A stretch of 50,331 nt of DNA. It comes from Enterobacterales bacterium. GTDB taxonomy: Bacteria > Pseudomonadota > Gammaproteobacteria > Enterobacterales > Enterobacteriaceae. Below, in pieces: positions 1-9,586 of the stretch (positions are counted from its first letter, which is position 1; every line of letters begins with the position of its first letter). Under the pieces are notes generated by a model that worked only from the letters and a program-made list of their open reading frames with translations, was not told the DNA's origin and did no database searches. The stretch covers positions 1-50,331 of the forward strand of contig JAATFO010000025.1 of NCBI GenBank assembly GCA_015655145.1, read 5' to 3'. Position numbers and translations under genes: made by a program.

Positions 1-2
1 CT

Positions 3-2549
3 GTGCGAATTGATCTGCAACCGCAGATGCTGACCCATTTTGGCGTATCGCTGGATACAGTGCGCAGCGCCATCGCCAACAGCACCAGTAACTTGCCAAA
101 AGGCAGGCTGGAAGGCAACCACCAGTCATGGGTGGTGGACAGTAACGGTCAGCTTGATAAAGCCGCGCAATATCGTGATCTGGTGGTCAGTTATCAACAT
201 GGTCGGGCGATTCATCTCAGTGATGTCGCCACGGTGTATGACGCGGTTGAGGATAAGTACAACCTCGGTTACTACAATCAGACGCCGTCGGTAATGATTG
301 GCGTGACCCGCCAGGCGGGCGCCAACATGCTGCAAACCATTGATGCCATCAAAGCCCAGTTACCGGAGCTGCAAAGGAAGTTGCCGGCCGATACCATCCT
401 GAAAATTGTCGTCGACCGTTCGCCAACCATTCGCACCTCATTGTATGACACCGAAGAAACGCTGTTGATTGCCATGTTGTTGGTGATTGGCGTGGTGTTC
501 ATTTTCTTACGCAATCTGCAGGCGGTGATCATTCCGGCGCTGGCCTTACCGGTATCGCTGATTGGTACTTGTGCGGTGATGTATCTGTTGGGTTACAGCC
601 TCGATAACCTGTCATTGATGGCGCTGATTATCGCCACTGGCTTTGTGGTCGATGACGCCATTGTGGTGCTGGAGAATATCACCCGTTATATCGAAGCCGG
701 GCTGAGTCCGGTGCGGGCCGCGTTGAAAGGGGCGCAGGAAGTGAGTTTTACCGTACTGTCGATGACGTTGTCGCTGGTGGCGGTTTTCATCCCAATCCTG
801 CTGATGGGCAGTATCGTCGGACGTCTGTTCCGCGAGTTTGCGGTGACCCTGACTGTTTCGCTGATCATCTCCATGCTGGTTTCGCTGAGTCTGACGCCGA
901 TGTTGTGTTCACGCTTGCTGAAACGCAAATCACCGGTTACCCAACGCCCTCATCCGTTCTATCAGATGATTGAGAATCAGCTCAACCGGTTGCTGGAGGC
1001 TTATTCGAGAGGGCTGGCATGGGTTATGCGTCATCAACGGCTGACATTATTCAGCTTGCTTCTGACGGTTATGCTCAATGTCTTTCTTTATTCAGTGGTG
1101 CAGAAGGGCTTCTTTCCGCAGCAGGATACCGGTTTGTTGATGGGCATGCTGCGCGCTGATCAAAATGTGTCGTTCCAGGCGATGAAACCTAAATTACAGG
1201 CCTACGCCAAAATGATTCAGGAAGATCCTGCGGTGGATGGCGTAATGTCGTCGATGGGCAGTGGCGGTTTTGGTTCGCGTAATTCGGTCAATTTCTTTGT
1301 TCATCTGAAAGACTTTGATCAGCGCGACGCGACTGCCACGGAAGTCGCCAACCGGTTGAGCGCGAAAACGCGTAATGTGCCCGGCGTGGAGTTGTTCCTG
1401 ATGGCCGCGCAGGATATTCATATCGGTGGGCGCAGCGCGAATGCGCAATACCAATATAGCCTGCAGGCGGATGACCTCGATACGCTGCGCATCTGGACGC
1501 CGAAAGTCAAAGCGGCCCTGGAAAAGATCCCGCAACTGTCCAGTGTCGACTCTGATTCACAAACCGGCGGTCAGGAGGTGATGATCACCATTGACCGCGA
1601 CCGGGCCACGCAACTGGGCGTCAATGTGAACATGCTCGACACTTTGTTGAATAACGCCTTCAGTCAACGCGAAATCGCTACGCTGTATCATTCGCTCAAT
1701 CAATATCATGTCGTGATGTCATTGAATGAGGATTTCACCCGATCTCCCGATACGCTGCACACCTTGTTTGTGGTGAATGATAAAGGCGACGCCATTCCGC
1801 TTTCGTCCTTCGCTCAGTTCAGCGGCGGCAATAGCCCGCTGTCGGTCGCCCATCAGGGACAGTCAGCAACCAGCACCATCGCGTTTAATCTGCAAGACGG
1901 TGTTTCGCTTGAGCAGGCTCAGGTGCTGATCAAAAACGCCATGGCGGAAATTGGGCTGCCTGCCGATGTGCAGGCGGGTTTTCAGGGTACGGCAAAAGCC
2001 TTTGCTGAATTATCGGCATCCATGCCATGGCTGATTCTGGCCGCGCTGGCGGCGGTCTATATTGTGCTTGGCATGTTGTATGAGAGTTATATTCATCCAC
2101 TGACCATCCTTTCAACCTTGCCTTCGGCGGGTGTCGGGGCATTATTATTGCTGCTGCTGACCAATACCCAACTGACGGTGATTGCGTTGATCGGCATTTT
2201 ATTGTTAATCGGCATTGTGAAGAAAAATGCCATTATGATGATCGACTTTGCGCTGGCCGCTGAGCGACAACAGGGATTGACGCCGCAACAGGCGATCACT
2301 CAGGCATGTCTGATGCGTTTTCGGCCTATCATGATGACCACCCTGGCGGCCTTTTTTGGCGCATTGCCCCTGGCGCTGGGCAGCGGCGGTGATGCTGATT
2401 TGCGTAGCCCGCTAGGGCTGGCCATTGCCGGCGGTTTGGCGCTCAGCCAGTTGTTAACGCTGTTCACCACACCGGTGGTTTACCTTTATCTCGACCGCGC
2501 CAGCCGCGCCACTCGTCGCCAGTGGCAACGCCTGCGTCATGCTGAATAA
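3..2549 (+). CDS. RND-family multidrug efflux permease, 5' end outside window
   Basis: This is the inner-membrane proton-driven pump of a tripartite efflux system; it takes substrates from the periplasm or membrane and passes them to an outer-membrane channel. About 848 residues are present, against about 1030-1040 for the family, so roughly 180 N-terminal residues lie left of the window and the first GTG is not a start. The proton-relay aspartate pair of the family is seen in GFVVDDAIVVLEN (fragment residues about 213-225), and the matching lysine in GIVKKNAIMM near residue 740. Two blocks of hydrophobic segments (about 150-310 and 675-835) flank a large periplasmic domain. The overall look is of the MdtB/MdtC/MuxB branch rather than AcrB, by general resemblance only. 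The outer-membrane factor gene starts 6 nt after its stop, so they are one operon; an adaptor gene probably lies upstream. Substrate unknown. Confidence 0.93.
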   Translation: MRIDLQPQMLTHFGVSLDTVRSAIANSTSNLPKGRLEGNHQSWVVDSNGQLDKAAQYRDLVVSYQHGRAIHLSDVATVYDAVEDKYNLGYYNQTPSVMIGVTRQAGANMLQTIDAIKAQLPELQRKLPADTILKIVVDRSPTIRTSLYDTEETLLIAMLLVIGVVFIFLRNLQAVIIPALALPVSLIGTCAVMYLLGYSLDNLSLMALIIATGFVVDDAIVVLENITRYIEAGLSPVRAALKGAQEVSFTVLSMTLSLVAVFIPILLMGSIVGRLFREFAVTLTVSLIISMLVSLSLTPMLCSRLLKRKSPVTQRPHPFYQMIENQLNRLLEAYSRGLAWVMRHQRLTLFSLLLTVMLNVFLYSVVQKGFFPQQDTGLLMGMLRADQNVSFQAMKPKLQAYAKMIQEDPAVDGVMSSMGSGGFGSRNSVNFFVHLKDFDQRDATATEVANRLSAKTRNVPGVELFLMAAQDIHIGGRSANAQYQYSLQADDLDTLRIWTPKVKAALEKIPQLSSVDSDSQTGGQEVMITIDRDRATQLGVNVNMLDTLLNNAFSQREIATLYHSLNQYHVVMSLNEDFTRSPDTLHTLFVVNDKGDAIPLSSFAQFSGGNSPLSVAHQGQSATSTIAFNLQDGVSLEQAQVLIKNAMAEIGLPADVQAGFQGTAKAFAELSASMPWLILAALAAVYIVLGMLYESYIHPLTILSTLPSAGVGALLLLLLTNTQLTVIALIGILLLIGIVKKNAIMMIDFALAAERQQGLTPQQAITQACLMRFRPIMMTTLAAFFGALPLALGSGGDADLRSPLGLAIAGGLALSQLLTLFTTPVVYLYLDRASRATRRQWQRLRHAE

Positions 2550-2555
2550 CTGACT

Positions 2556-3974
2556 ATGAAACTGAATTACGGTGTCTTTTCTCCTCTTTTTTTCGCACTG
2601 TTGTTAACGGGGTGCGCGGTGGGACCGGATTATCATCGCCCTACGGTTGCCGTGCCGCTGCATTACAAAGAAGCGCAAGGCTGGCATGAAGCCAGGCCGC
2701 AAGATGAACGCAGTAAAGGCGAATGGTGGGCGGTCTATCATGATGAGACACTCGCCAGCCTGTTACGGCAAGTGAAGATCTCCAACCAGAACGTGGCGAT
2801 GTATGAAGCGCAATATCGCCAGGCGCGGGCGCTGGCCGCTGAATCGCGCGCTGATTTGTTCCCCACCGTCAGCGGCAATGCCTCCGGCACTCGCAGCGGT
2901 AGCCAGGGAAGCAGCAATAGCAGCGGACAACGCACGGTCAGTAATGCTTTTTCGGCAGGCGCCAGCGCCAGCTGGGAGTTGGATCTCTGGGGCAAATTGC
3001 GGCGTACGCTGGAACAGAATAAAGCCAGTCAGCAAGCCAGTCAGGCAGAGCTGGCCAGTATTACACTGAGTGCGCAATCCGAACTGGCGCAGGATTATTT
3101 CCAGTTACGGATTATGGACCAGCAAATAGCCCTTTATCAGCGAAGTGTCAGTGCTTACCAACGTTATTTACAGGTGATTGAAAACAAATATCAGGCGGGC
3201 AGTGAGTCACGCGCCACGCTGGCGCAGGCGCAGACGCAACTGGAAAGCGCCCGCGCCAGCGCGCTGGATTATCAATGGCAACGGGCGCAACTGGAACATG
3301 CGATTGCTTTATTGCAGGGTAAAAATCCGGCGTCATTTCGGTTGCCTGTGGCTGCTTTCACCGCTACCTTGCCGGTTATTCCGTCGGCCCTGCCTGCGGA
3401 TTTGCTGCAACGTCGTCCGGATATCGCCTATGCGGAACGGAATGTTGCAGCACAAAACGCGGCGGTTGGCGTCGCCATTGCCGGTTATTATCCCGACCTG
3501 ACATTAAGCGCCAGCGGCGGTTTCTCCAGTTCAGTGCTGCACAACCTGGTTTCATTACCGAATCGTGTCTGGTCGTTAGGCCCGGAACTCAGTGGCACGT
3601 TGCTGGATTTTGGCGCCACATCGGCGCAAGTGGAACAGGCACGGGCAGCCTATGACGCCAGTGTGGCCAGCTATCGTCAGGCGGTGCTGGAAGGGTTTGT
3701 TGAAGTAGAAAACTATCTGGTGGAGTTGCATACCCTGGATGATGAGCGGCTGGCGCGCCAGCGCGCCAGCGATGCAGCGCAGGACTCCGCACGAGTAACC
3801 CGGAATCAATATGACGCCGGGATGATTGACTATCTGGATGTAGCAACAACCGAAAACACCAGCCTTAGCCAACAGCAGAGTTTGCTGTCGTTGCAAAGTA
3901 CGCAGTGGGTTGCCAGCGTTAAACTGATCGCCGCCCTCGGCGGTGGCTGGGATGCGCAGTCACTGAGCCAGTAG
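2556..3974 (+). CDS. NodT/OprM-family outer-membrane efflux lipoprotein
   Basis: This is the trimeric outer-membrane channel partner of the RND pump encoded just upstream (6 nt gap). The 472-residue length is usual for the family. A lipoprotein signal is visible: a hydrophobic stretch ending in the lipobox LTGC with Cys20 as the acylated residue, followed by AVGPDYHRP, which is characteristic of NodT-type factors. Two outer-membrane-efflux repeats follow, rich in Ala/Gln/Ser helices (about 60-255 and 275-465), including DLLQRRPDIAYAERN near residue 285, the conserved segment that opens the second repeat. The stop lies 3 nt from the convergent stop of the MarR gene, with no visible terminator between them. 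It acts in the outer membrane after Lgt-dependent lipidation; lgt is also in this window. Confidence 0.95.
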   Translation: MKLNYGVFSPLFFALLLTGCAVGPDYHRPTVAVPLHYKEAQGWHEARPQDERSKGEWWAVYHDETLASLLRQVKISNQNVAMYEAQYRQARALAAESRADLFPTVSGNASGTRSGSQGSSNSSGQRTVSNAFSAGASASWELDLWGKLRRTLEQNKASQQASQAELASITLSAQSELAQDYFQLRIMDQQIALYQRSVSAYQRYLQVIENKYQAGSESRATLAQAQTQLESARASALDYQWQRAQLEHAIALLQGKNPASFRLPVAAFTATLPVIPSALPADLLQRRPDIAYAERNVAAQNAAVGVAIAGYYPDLTLSASGGFSSSVLHNLVSLPNRVWSLGPELSGTLLDFGATSAQVEQARAAYDASVASYRQAVLEGFVEVENYLVELHTLDDERLARQRASDAAQDSARVTRNQYDAGMIDYLDVATTENTSLSQQQSLLSLQSTQWVASVKLIAALGGGWDAQSLSQ

Positions 3975-3977
3975 GGC

Positions 3978-4880
3978 TTAAAGGGAAGTGGCCGGCAGGC
4001 GGGCAATTTGCCGCGTCAGCCGGTGAAATTCGTTAATCGCCAGCGGCGGCAGGCGGTGCGTCAGGGCCTTTTGCACCCGGGGGAGATGGGCTCGCAAGGT
4101 ATCGTAAACCGCCAGGCCGTTGTCCGTCAGCGATAACAACGAGCGGCGGGCATCATGCGGATCTCGCGGATCACGCATCAGGTGGGTTCTCACCATGCGC
4201 ATGACCATGCGCACAGCATTGCTTTCCTCAATAGAGGCCATGGTGGCCGCCGTACGAATATCAATGTTCGGGATCATCGCCACCACATCCATCAGGGAAA
4301 ACAGCGAGGCGCTAATATTCTCATCGACACGTTCACGCCAGAGACGACGCCAGGTGCGGCAAGCCTGACGTAAGAAAAACCACGGCGAATGAGTGAGCGG
4401 CGGGATCACCGGGTGGCTGATGTCGCTGATGTCATTATCACTCTGATAGAGGGTCATCTCTTCGCTGATCATGGCCCAGCTTTGTACCAAAGCCGCTTGT
4501 TCAGCACCACTGAGCGGTTGCATAAGCTCGCGGTCGACGGTTTCGACCAAAGATGCCATTTCTTCCAGCATCGTCAGTGCCTGCGGGGAAAGTGTCAGCA
4601 TGGAACGACGGGAATCTGATGGCGCTTTACGCCGTTCGACCAGGTGTTGATCGGCCAGCCGTTTCAGAATGGGGCCGATGGTCGCCCGGTCAATACCCAC
4701 CCTGTCAGCCAGTTCGTAATGGCCGATGCCCGGCTTGTACAATAATCCATTCAGGGCGAGAAACTGCGGCTGAGTAAAGCGATTATTGATGGTATTACGC
4801 CACAACGCCGTGCTGACTTGATCGGCTGCGGCCAGGGCAAACCCTGATGTTGCCAGCATGGTAGTGGGTGTATTGTTCAT
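3978..4880 (-). CDS. Double-domain (tandem) MarR-family transcription regulator
   Basis: The 300-residue protein is twice the usual MarR length and contains two MarR-like winged-helix units. Unit 1 spans about residues 1-145, with helix-turn-helix text HYELADRVGIDRATIGPIL and wing SDSRRSMLTLS. Unit 2 spans about 160-298, with SNAVRMVMRMV in the recognition-helix position and wing HDARRSLLSLTDNG. MarR proteins normally act as dimers of about 140-residue chains, so this reads as a single-chain pseudo-dimer (inference). It is the last gene of a minus-strand operon, 20 nt after the DMFase-like gene, so it probably autoregulates the operon in response to the imported or degraded compound. No strong ribosome-binding site precedes the ATG, which suggests coupling to the upstream gene. 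It might instead control the convergent efflux genes. Confidence 0.85.
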   Translation of the reverse strand: MNNTPTTMLATSGFALAAADQVSTALWRNTINNRFTQPQFLALNGLLYKPGIGHYELADRVGIDRATIGPILKRLADQHLVERRKAPSDSRRSMLTLSPQALTMLEEMASLVETVDRELMQPLSGAEQAALVQSWAMISEEMTLYQSDNDISDISHPVIPPLTHSPWFFLRQACRTWRRLWRERVDENISASLFSLMDVVAMIPNIDIRTAATMASIEESNAVRMVMRMVRTHLMRDPRDPHDARRSLLSLTDNGLAVYDTLRAHLPRVQKALTHRLPPLAINEFHRLTRQIARLPATSL

Positions 4881-4900
4881 CGTTGTAGCGTAATCACAGC

Positions 4901-7033
4901 CTATTCCTTCCCGGTATTTGCCGTACGGTATCTGGTTCTGGCGTTAAAATTTTGAATAATATTGCGCAGTAAACGGGCAATATTGTTGTTGCCCTGATTG
5001 ACTGGCACGGCACCGGTGAAAATAATCGACCCCACGGAAAATACCGCACCGCCGCCGGGGTGTTCAACCAGCACCATATCGGAACGAACGTCGTGATTAT
5101 ATCGTGCATTCAGTTTATTCGATACTGTCGTCACATCTTCCGGTACCGGGACATACCATTCACTGTGTGGTTCCGATGAGGCGAGAACAATGGCATGTGC
5201 CGGTGTGCCGTAACGGTAATCGATACGATCAATTTCATCGCCACTGGTGCCATTCATGATTAAACCAAAATCACCGACCACTTCCTCGCTGATGCCATCA
5301 AAGACCCAGGCAACATCGGCGTCATAAGAGCGTGCGCTGCGCCGATAACCAGGGGCTTTGTTATCCCAGCCATGGCCGCCCATGCCCACACCAAACAGGT
5401 GATGCGCGCTACGTCCGCGGCTACGCCAGATACCGCCAGGTTCACCCGTACTGGCATGATAGCGTTCACCGGGCGCGGCATCCCAGTGACGTAATCCCTC
5501 GGATTTTCGCACTTCCAGCAAGTGAGGCAAGCCGGCAAACGGGGTGGTGACCCAGTAAAAACCATCGCCGCCGAGATAAAGCAGACCGCCGCCACGGGCG
5601 ACATGCTGTTCATAGGCATCCAGCATGGGGCTGCTGTAATACTCCGGATGGCTCCCCGTAATCACTGTCTGATACGGGGAGAGTACGGTCGTGCTTTCAT
5701 TATGCAGGTCGTGCTCGGTGATAACATCAAACGGCATCCCCTGTTGGGTGAGGAACCAGACCATATAGAGATCGGCGGAAAAACGGCGCGGCGCGTGAAA
5801 TCCCCAGAAACGGTAGTTTGGCCGCATATTCGGGATGGGGCGCAATGAGCTGGAATAGGCCACGCCGGAACCGTCATTATGCAGATCATAATGGCTTTTG
5901 CCCCATTCCTGGTGGATGGCGACTAAATCTTCCCAGTCACCGGTTTGCACCGGAATTTCACTCCCTTGTTCAAACTCGCCTTCTGTCAGGTGTTCATTAG
6001 CGTAAGCAATATAGGTGTAGGAAGCCATGACCATGACGATGTTTGCGGTGGGCGCGCCTGCGGCTGGACGGACGATCAGCGGGATGAAATCATCGGCTAA
6101 CCCGGCGGCCTGCAAACGAACCGCATATACGCCACTGGACAGATTCGCCGGTAAAGAGACCACGGCGCTGACTGGCCAACAGGCATTTTCTAAATCATCA
6201 TCATGAAAATAGATCGCGTCATAACAGGCGGGATCCGTTTTCCAGTCCAGCACATCATCATGCCAGTCGGGGCCGGTCATGGCGCGCGTCGGGGCATTCA
6301 CTAACTGTAAATGCAATTGCTGACCGCTGATATCGGGAACGTGCTGGCAATGCATCTGTTGTTCAAACGCCCACTGCGCCGCAATCTGCCCCTCTACCGT
6401 GATCACCGGGCGGGCAATTTTACCGTTGAACCTTCCCAGCGGAAAACGCTGGGCGCCGCGGATGTCTATCTCCCGCGCCGCCAGTAATACCGTACTCCGT
6501 GGTTTGAGGATGATCCCAGGGGCGGATAGCTGTATCGGCGGGATTGCTTCGCTCTGCACCGTAAGACGGCAGTGACTGGGGGAAACATCCAGCGTCAGGT
6601 GATGCCACTGGCGCAACGCCAGAGGCGCACTGGTGATCAGTGTCTGGTTTTGTGCGCAAAATACCACGCAGCCATTGCTGTCCAGTCCCAGAACCAGCTG
6701 GGCATCGGGTAAGGCGAACAAGCCCTGAACCTCTGATTCTGCAGGCAGAGTGGGCCAGATGGACAGCGTAATGGTGCAGTGTTGCCCCAACGACAGCATC
6801 GCGTCGCTGGTGGCCCATGAACCAATTGGCGTATCCTGCTCTTGCGCCAGCACTGTTTGCGTCGCGATAGTGTCTACCGGCTGATAGAGGAAGCCAGGGC
6901 CCGCCGGATTATCATCACCATGAATTAAGCGCACGACCGCCACGCTTACCGCACTGACGCTGCTGCTGATCATGACATTGACATCCTCTCCGGCACGAAA
7001 GCTCAATGCCGAAAGGTAACCAATCAGATACAT
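4901..7033 (-). CDS. N,N-dimethylformamidase large-subunit-like hydrolase
   Basis: The 710-residue protein resembles the large subunit of N,N-dimethylformamidase (about 760 residues), which uses a mononuclear iron to hydrolyse small N-substituted amides. The N-terminus MYLIGYLSALSFRAGEDVNV matches the family opening. A concanavalin-like beta domain occupies about residues 80-230. The C-terminal half carries the family's catalytic fold, with segments TGSHPEYYSS (about 460-468), GGDGFYW (about 489-495) and STGEPGGIWRSRG (about 528-540). These are rich in the Tyr, Glu and His types used as iron ligands, but which residues bind iron cannot be assigned here. No separate small-subunit gene is present, unlike the characterised enzyme. 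The start has AAGG seven bases upstream. It lies 9 nt after the permease gene, so the substrate is probably whatever the importer brings in. No signal peptide is seen, so it should be cytoplasmic. Confidence 0.8.
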   Translation of the reverse strand: MYLIGYLSALSFRAGEDVNVMISSSVSAVSVAVVRLIHGDDNPAGPGFLYQPVDTIATQTVLAQEQDTPIGSWATSDAMLSLGQHCTITLSIWPTLPAESEVQGLFALPDAQLVLGLDSNGCVVFCAQNQTLITSAPLALRQWHHLTLDVSPSHCRLTVQSEAIPPIQLSAPGIILKPRSTVLLAAREIDIRGAQRFPLGRFNGKIARPVITVEGQIAAQWAFEQQMHCQHVPDISGQQLHLQLVNAPTRAMTGPDWHDDVLDWKTDPACYDAIYFHDDDLENACWPVSAVVSLPANLSSGVYAVRLQAAGLADDFIPLIVRPAAGAPTANIVMVMASYTYIAYANEHLTEGEFEQGSEIPVQTGDWEDLVAIHQEWGKSHYDLHNDGSGVAYSSSLRPIPNMRPNYRFWGFHAPRRFSADLYMVWFLTQQGMPFDVITEHDLHNESTTVLSPYQTVITGSHPEYYSSPMLDAYEQHVARGGGLLYLGGDGFYWVTTPFAGLPHLLEVRKSEGLRHWDAAPGERYHASTGEPGGIWRSRGRSAHHLFGVGMGGHGWDNKAPGYRRSARSYDADVAWVFDGISEEVVGDFGLIMNGTSGDEIDRIDYRYGTPAHAIVLASSEPHSEWYVPVPEDVTTVSNKLNARYNHDVRSDMVLVEHPGGGAVFSVGSIIFTGAVPVNQGNNNIARLLRNIIQNFNARTRYRTANTGKE

Positions 7034-7042
7034 ATCTCCGCC

Positions 7043-8068
7043 TTATTTTGATTTATGGATAAAGTAACGAACCGCTTCCAGCGCGGCGGCCATGACCAGC
7101 ACACAACCGGTAATGATTCCGCTTAGTTCGGTACCGATATCGAGTAAAATTAGTCCGTTACGTAAGGTTCCAATTAACCACACCCCAACGAGAACGCGCC
7201 AGATACTGCCTTTACCGCCGGTAAACGGCACACCACCAAGTAATACTGCGGTTAAGATGATCACCTCGAAGCCATCGCCGAGGGTGCCGGAAGGGGCGCT
7301 GTTCAGTCGGGCAATTTGCAACAAGCCCGCAATCCCTACGGCCAGCCCGGTCAGGATATACAACATGGTCACGACCAGTTTGACGCGAATGCCGATCAGA
7401 AACGCCGCGCGCGCATTGACGCCAATAGCGATAATTTGTCGCCCAACAGGAAAACAACTGGTGGTGATCAGGCTTATCAGGCATACCGTCAGGGCGACAA
7501 TTACCACGTCGGGAAGGCCAAAGGTGCTGTCGGAGCCAAAATTGGCGAAGGCGTCCGGGAAGCCGTAAATCGAACCTTGTCCCATGTATTGCGCCAGTCC
7601 GCGCGCGGCGGCCAGTCCACCGAGGGTAACCACAATCGGCGAAAACGAGAGCATGCCAATCAGTACGCCGTTGAGGGCGCCGGCGGCGATCCCCACAGCC
7701 AGCCCCACCAGAACGCCGGGAATTAACCCCCAACTGTTGAGCGCCAGACCCGCGGAAACCCCCACCAGCGCTAACACCGATCCTACGGAAAGATCGACAT
7801 AGCCCGCCATCATCAGCATGGCAAAGACGGCGGCGACGATAAATGTTGGCGCATTCTGTGCGGCGATAGCCAACAGATTATCGGCGGTGAAGAATACCGG
7901 TGTCTGGCTGGCAAAGTAGCCCATCAGCAACACGGTTGCGACGGGCAAGATCCAGCGCGTGATGGCCAGACCGAGTGATTTCCAGCCAGGCACTAAGCGC
8001 GGTTCCGGAAGCTTAGGTGCAGTATCCTGCGATGTTTTTAACGTGATAGACATAGTAATGACCGCCAT
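7043..8068 (-). CDS. ABC importer permease, RbsC-like
   Basis: This is the membrane-spanning subunit of a carbohydrate-type ABC importer (ribose/autoinducer-2 permease family). The 341 residues form about eight to ten hydrophobic helices after a cytoplasmic N-terminus. The segment GGVPFTGGKGSIWRVLVG (about 285-302) matches the conserved ATPase-coupling loop of RbsC-type permeases. It lies between the ATPase gene (22 nt upstream) and the DMFase-like gene (9 nt downstream). The permease probably works as a homodimer, as in ribose systems, because only one permease gene is present. An internal ATG at 8053 is an alternative start; neither has a clear ribosome-binding site. Confidence 0.9.
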   Translation of the reverse strand: MAVITMSITLKTSQDTAPKLPEPRLVPGWKSLGLAITRWILPVATVLLMGYFASQTPVFFTADNLLAIAAQNAPTFIVAAVFAMLMMAGYVDLSVGSVLALVGVSAGLALNSWGLIPGVLVGLAVGIAAGALNGVLIGMLSFSPIVVTLGGLAAARGLAQYMGQGSIYGFPDAFANFGSDSTFGLPDVVIVALTVCLISLITTSCFPVGRQIIAIGVNARAAFLIGIRVKLVVTMLYILTGLAVGIAGLLQIARLNSAPSGTLGDGFEVIILTAVLLGGVPFTGGKGSIWRVLVGVWLIGTLRNGLILLDIGTELSGIITGCVLVMAAALEAVRYFIHKSK

Positions 8069-8090
8069 AAATAAGACATTCCGCCGCCGG

Positions 8091-9584
8091 TTAACCGTGC
8101 GCCAGCGTAATCAATTTCTCTTCACCAATAGTCGGATCGACAATGCTGGCGATTTTGCCATCGACCAGAACCACTACCCGATCCGCTAACGCGACAATCT
8201 CTTCCGGATCACTGGAAGCGAAAATTACTGCATGCTCCGGTTGTGCCGCATAATCACGGATCAGTGCGTACAATTCCTGACGTGCGCCGATATCGACCCC
8301 CTGAGTGGGTTCATCAAGCAGTAACAGGTGGCTGTTATCAATGCCGGTGATCCAGCGGCCCACCATCAGTTTTTGGGCGTTGCCGCCGGAAAAATTATTG
8401 CCTTCACGTGCGGGATCGGCAGGGAGCAGACCAACGCGTTGTGCCAGACGCTGGAAGATCGCGTGTTCTTTTTTTCGTGGGCGCCATGGATGAGACAGCG
8501 CGTTATAGTGTGGCAATAACAAATTTTCGCAGGCGCTCATACTGCCAAAGAGCGACTGTTCTTTACGGTCGGAAGCCACCAGAACAATGCCTTGATTTCG
8601 GGCCTTTTGCGGTGAATCTCGACGAATATCGCGGCCACGCATCAGCAGTTCGCCGCTACTGCGCGTCACCCCGGCCAGCCCTTCCAACAGGTCGGTACGC
8701 CCGGCCCCCAGCAAACCATACACGCCGATGATTTCGCCTTCATTGATGGTAAGATCGAGCGGTCCGGTCCAGGAAGAACAGTAGTTCTGTAGGGAAATTA
8801 GGGGCTGTCCGATAGCGGTCTGGCGCTTCACATGAGAGACGTTGCTTTCGGGCGAGATTGCATGAACCAAATCGCTGAGATTGAGCTCGCTGATTTCACG
8901 CGTCCACAAAATATTGCCATCGCGTAATACGGTCACTTTATCGGCCACTTCCAGGACTTCCCGCAGCAGATGGGTGACGTAAATAATGATCAGGCCATGC
9001 TCTTGCGCCAGGCGACGAACGAGATCAAGCAGTACTGTCACTTCATTCTCACTGAGTGCGGCGGTGGGTTCGTCCAGAATCAGCACGGATGGTTCTTTCA
9101 GTAGCGCCCGGGCTATTTCGACGGTTTGCTGTTCGCCAACACTCAGATCTTCCACCAGAGCACGCGGGTTAACCTCAACCCCGAGAGATTCAAGAATATC
9201 TACGGTACGCGCCTGTTGCATCCGCTGGCGTGTGGTGCCGAATGCGCTACGGATTTCATTAACCAGAAAGATATTGTCACTGACCGTCAGCGAGCCAATC
9301 AGTTGAAAGTGCTGATAGATGCTGGCGATGCCTGCTTCAAATGCCGATGTTGGCGTAAAGTGTTTATAGGCGGTGGTGCCGATAATCAGATCGCCAGAAT
9401 CTGGCGTGACTGCACCACTCAGACAACCCAGCAACGTGGATTTACCGGCCCCATTGGGGCCGAGCAGGGCATGAACTTCACCGGCTTTTAAATCCAGATC
9501 AATGCCTTTCAATACTTCCTGGGCATCAAAAGATTTTCGTAACTGGCGGATACTTAACCCTTTTGCCGTCAGATCGATGCTCAT
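8091..9584 (-). CDS. ABC importer ATPase with two nucleotide-binding domains, RbsA/MglA-like
   Basis: This cytoplasmic ATPase energises the adjacent permease. Domain 1 has Walker A GPNGAGKST (about residues 42-50), signature LSVGEQQ and Walker B VLILDEPTAAL. Domain 2 has a degenerate Walker A, GLLGAGRTDL, which is the usual arrangement in RbsA/MglA proteins, with signature FSGGNAQ and Walker B LLLLDEPTQGVDIG. I chose the ATG at 9584 over the TTG at 9590 because AAGGA stands six bases before it; this gives 497 residues, normal for the family. The binding-protein gene stops 2 nt upstream, so translation is probably coupled. The ligand is not readable from sequence. Confidence 0.93.
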   Translation of the reverse strand: MSIDLTAKGLSIRQLRKSFDAQEVLKGIDLDLKAGEVHALLGPNGAGKSTLLGCLSGAVTPDSGDLIIGTTAYKHFTPTSAFEAGIASIYQHFQLIGSLTVSDNIFLVNEIRSAFGTTRQRMQQARTVDILESLGVEVNPRALVEDLSVGEQQTVEIARALLKEPSVLILDEPTAALSENEVTVLLDLVRRLAQEHGLIIIYVTHLLREVLEVADKVTVLRDGNILWTREISELNLSDLVHAISPESNVSHVKRQTAIGQPLISLQNYCSSWTGPLDLTINEGEIIGVYGLLGAGRTDLLEGLAGVTRSSGELLMRGRDIRRDSPQKARNQGIVLVASDRKEQSLFGSMSACENLLLPHYNALSHPWRPRKKEHAIFQRLAQRVGLLPADPAREGNNFSGGNAQKLMVGRWITGIDNSHLLLLDEPTQGVDIGARQELYALIRDYAAQPEHAVIFASSDPEEIVALADRVVVLVDGKIASIVDPTIGEEKLITLAHG

Positions 9585-9586
9585 GA

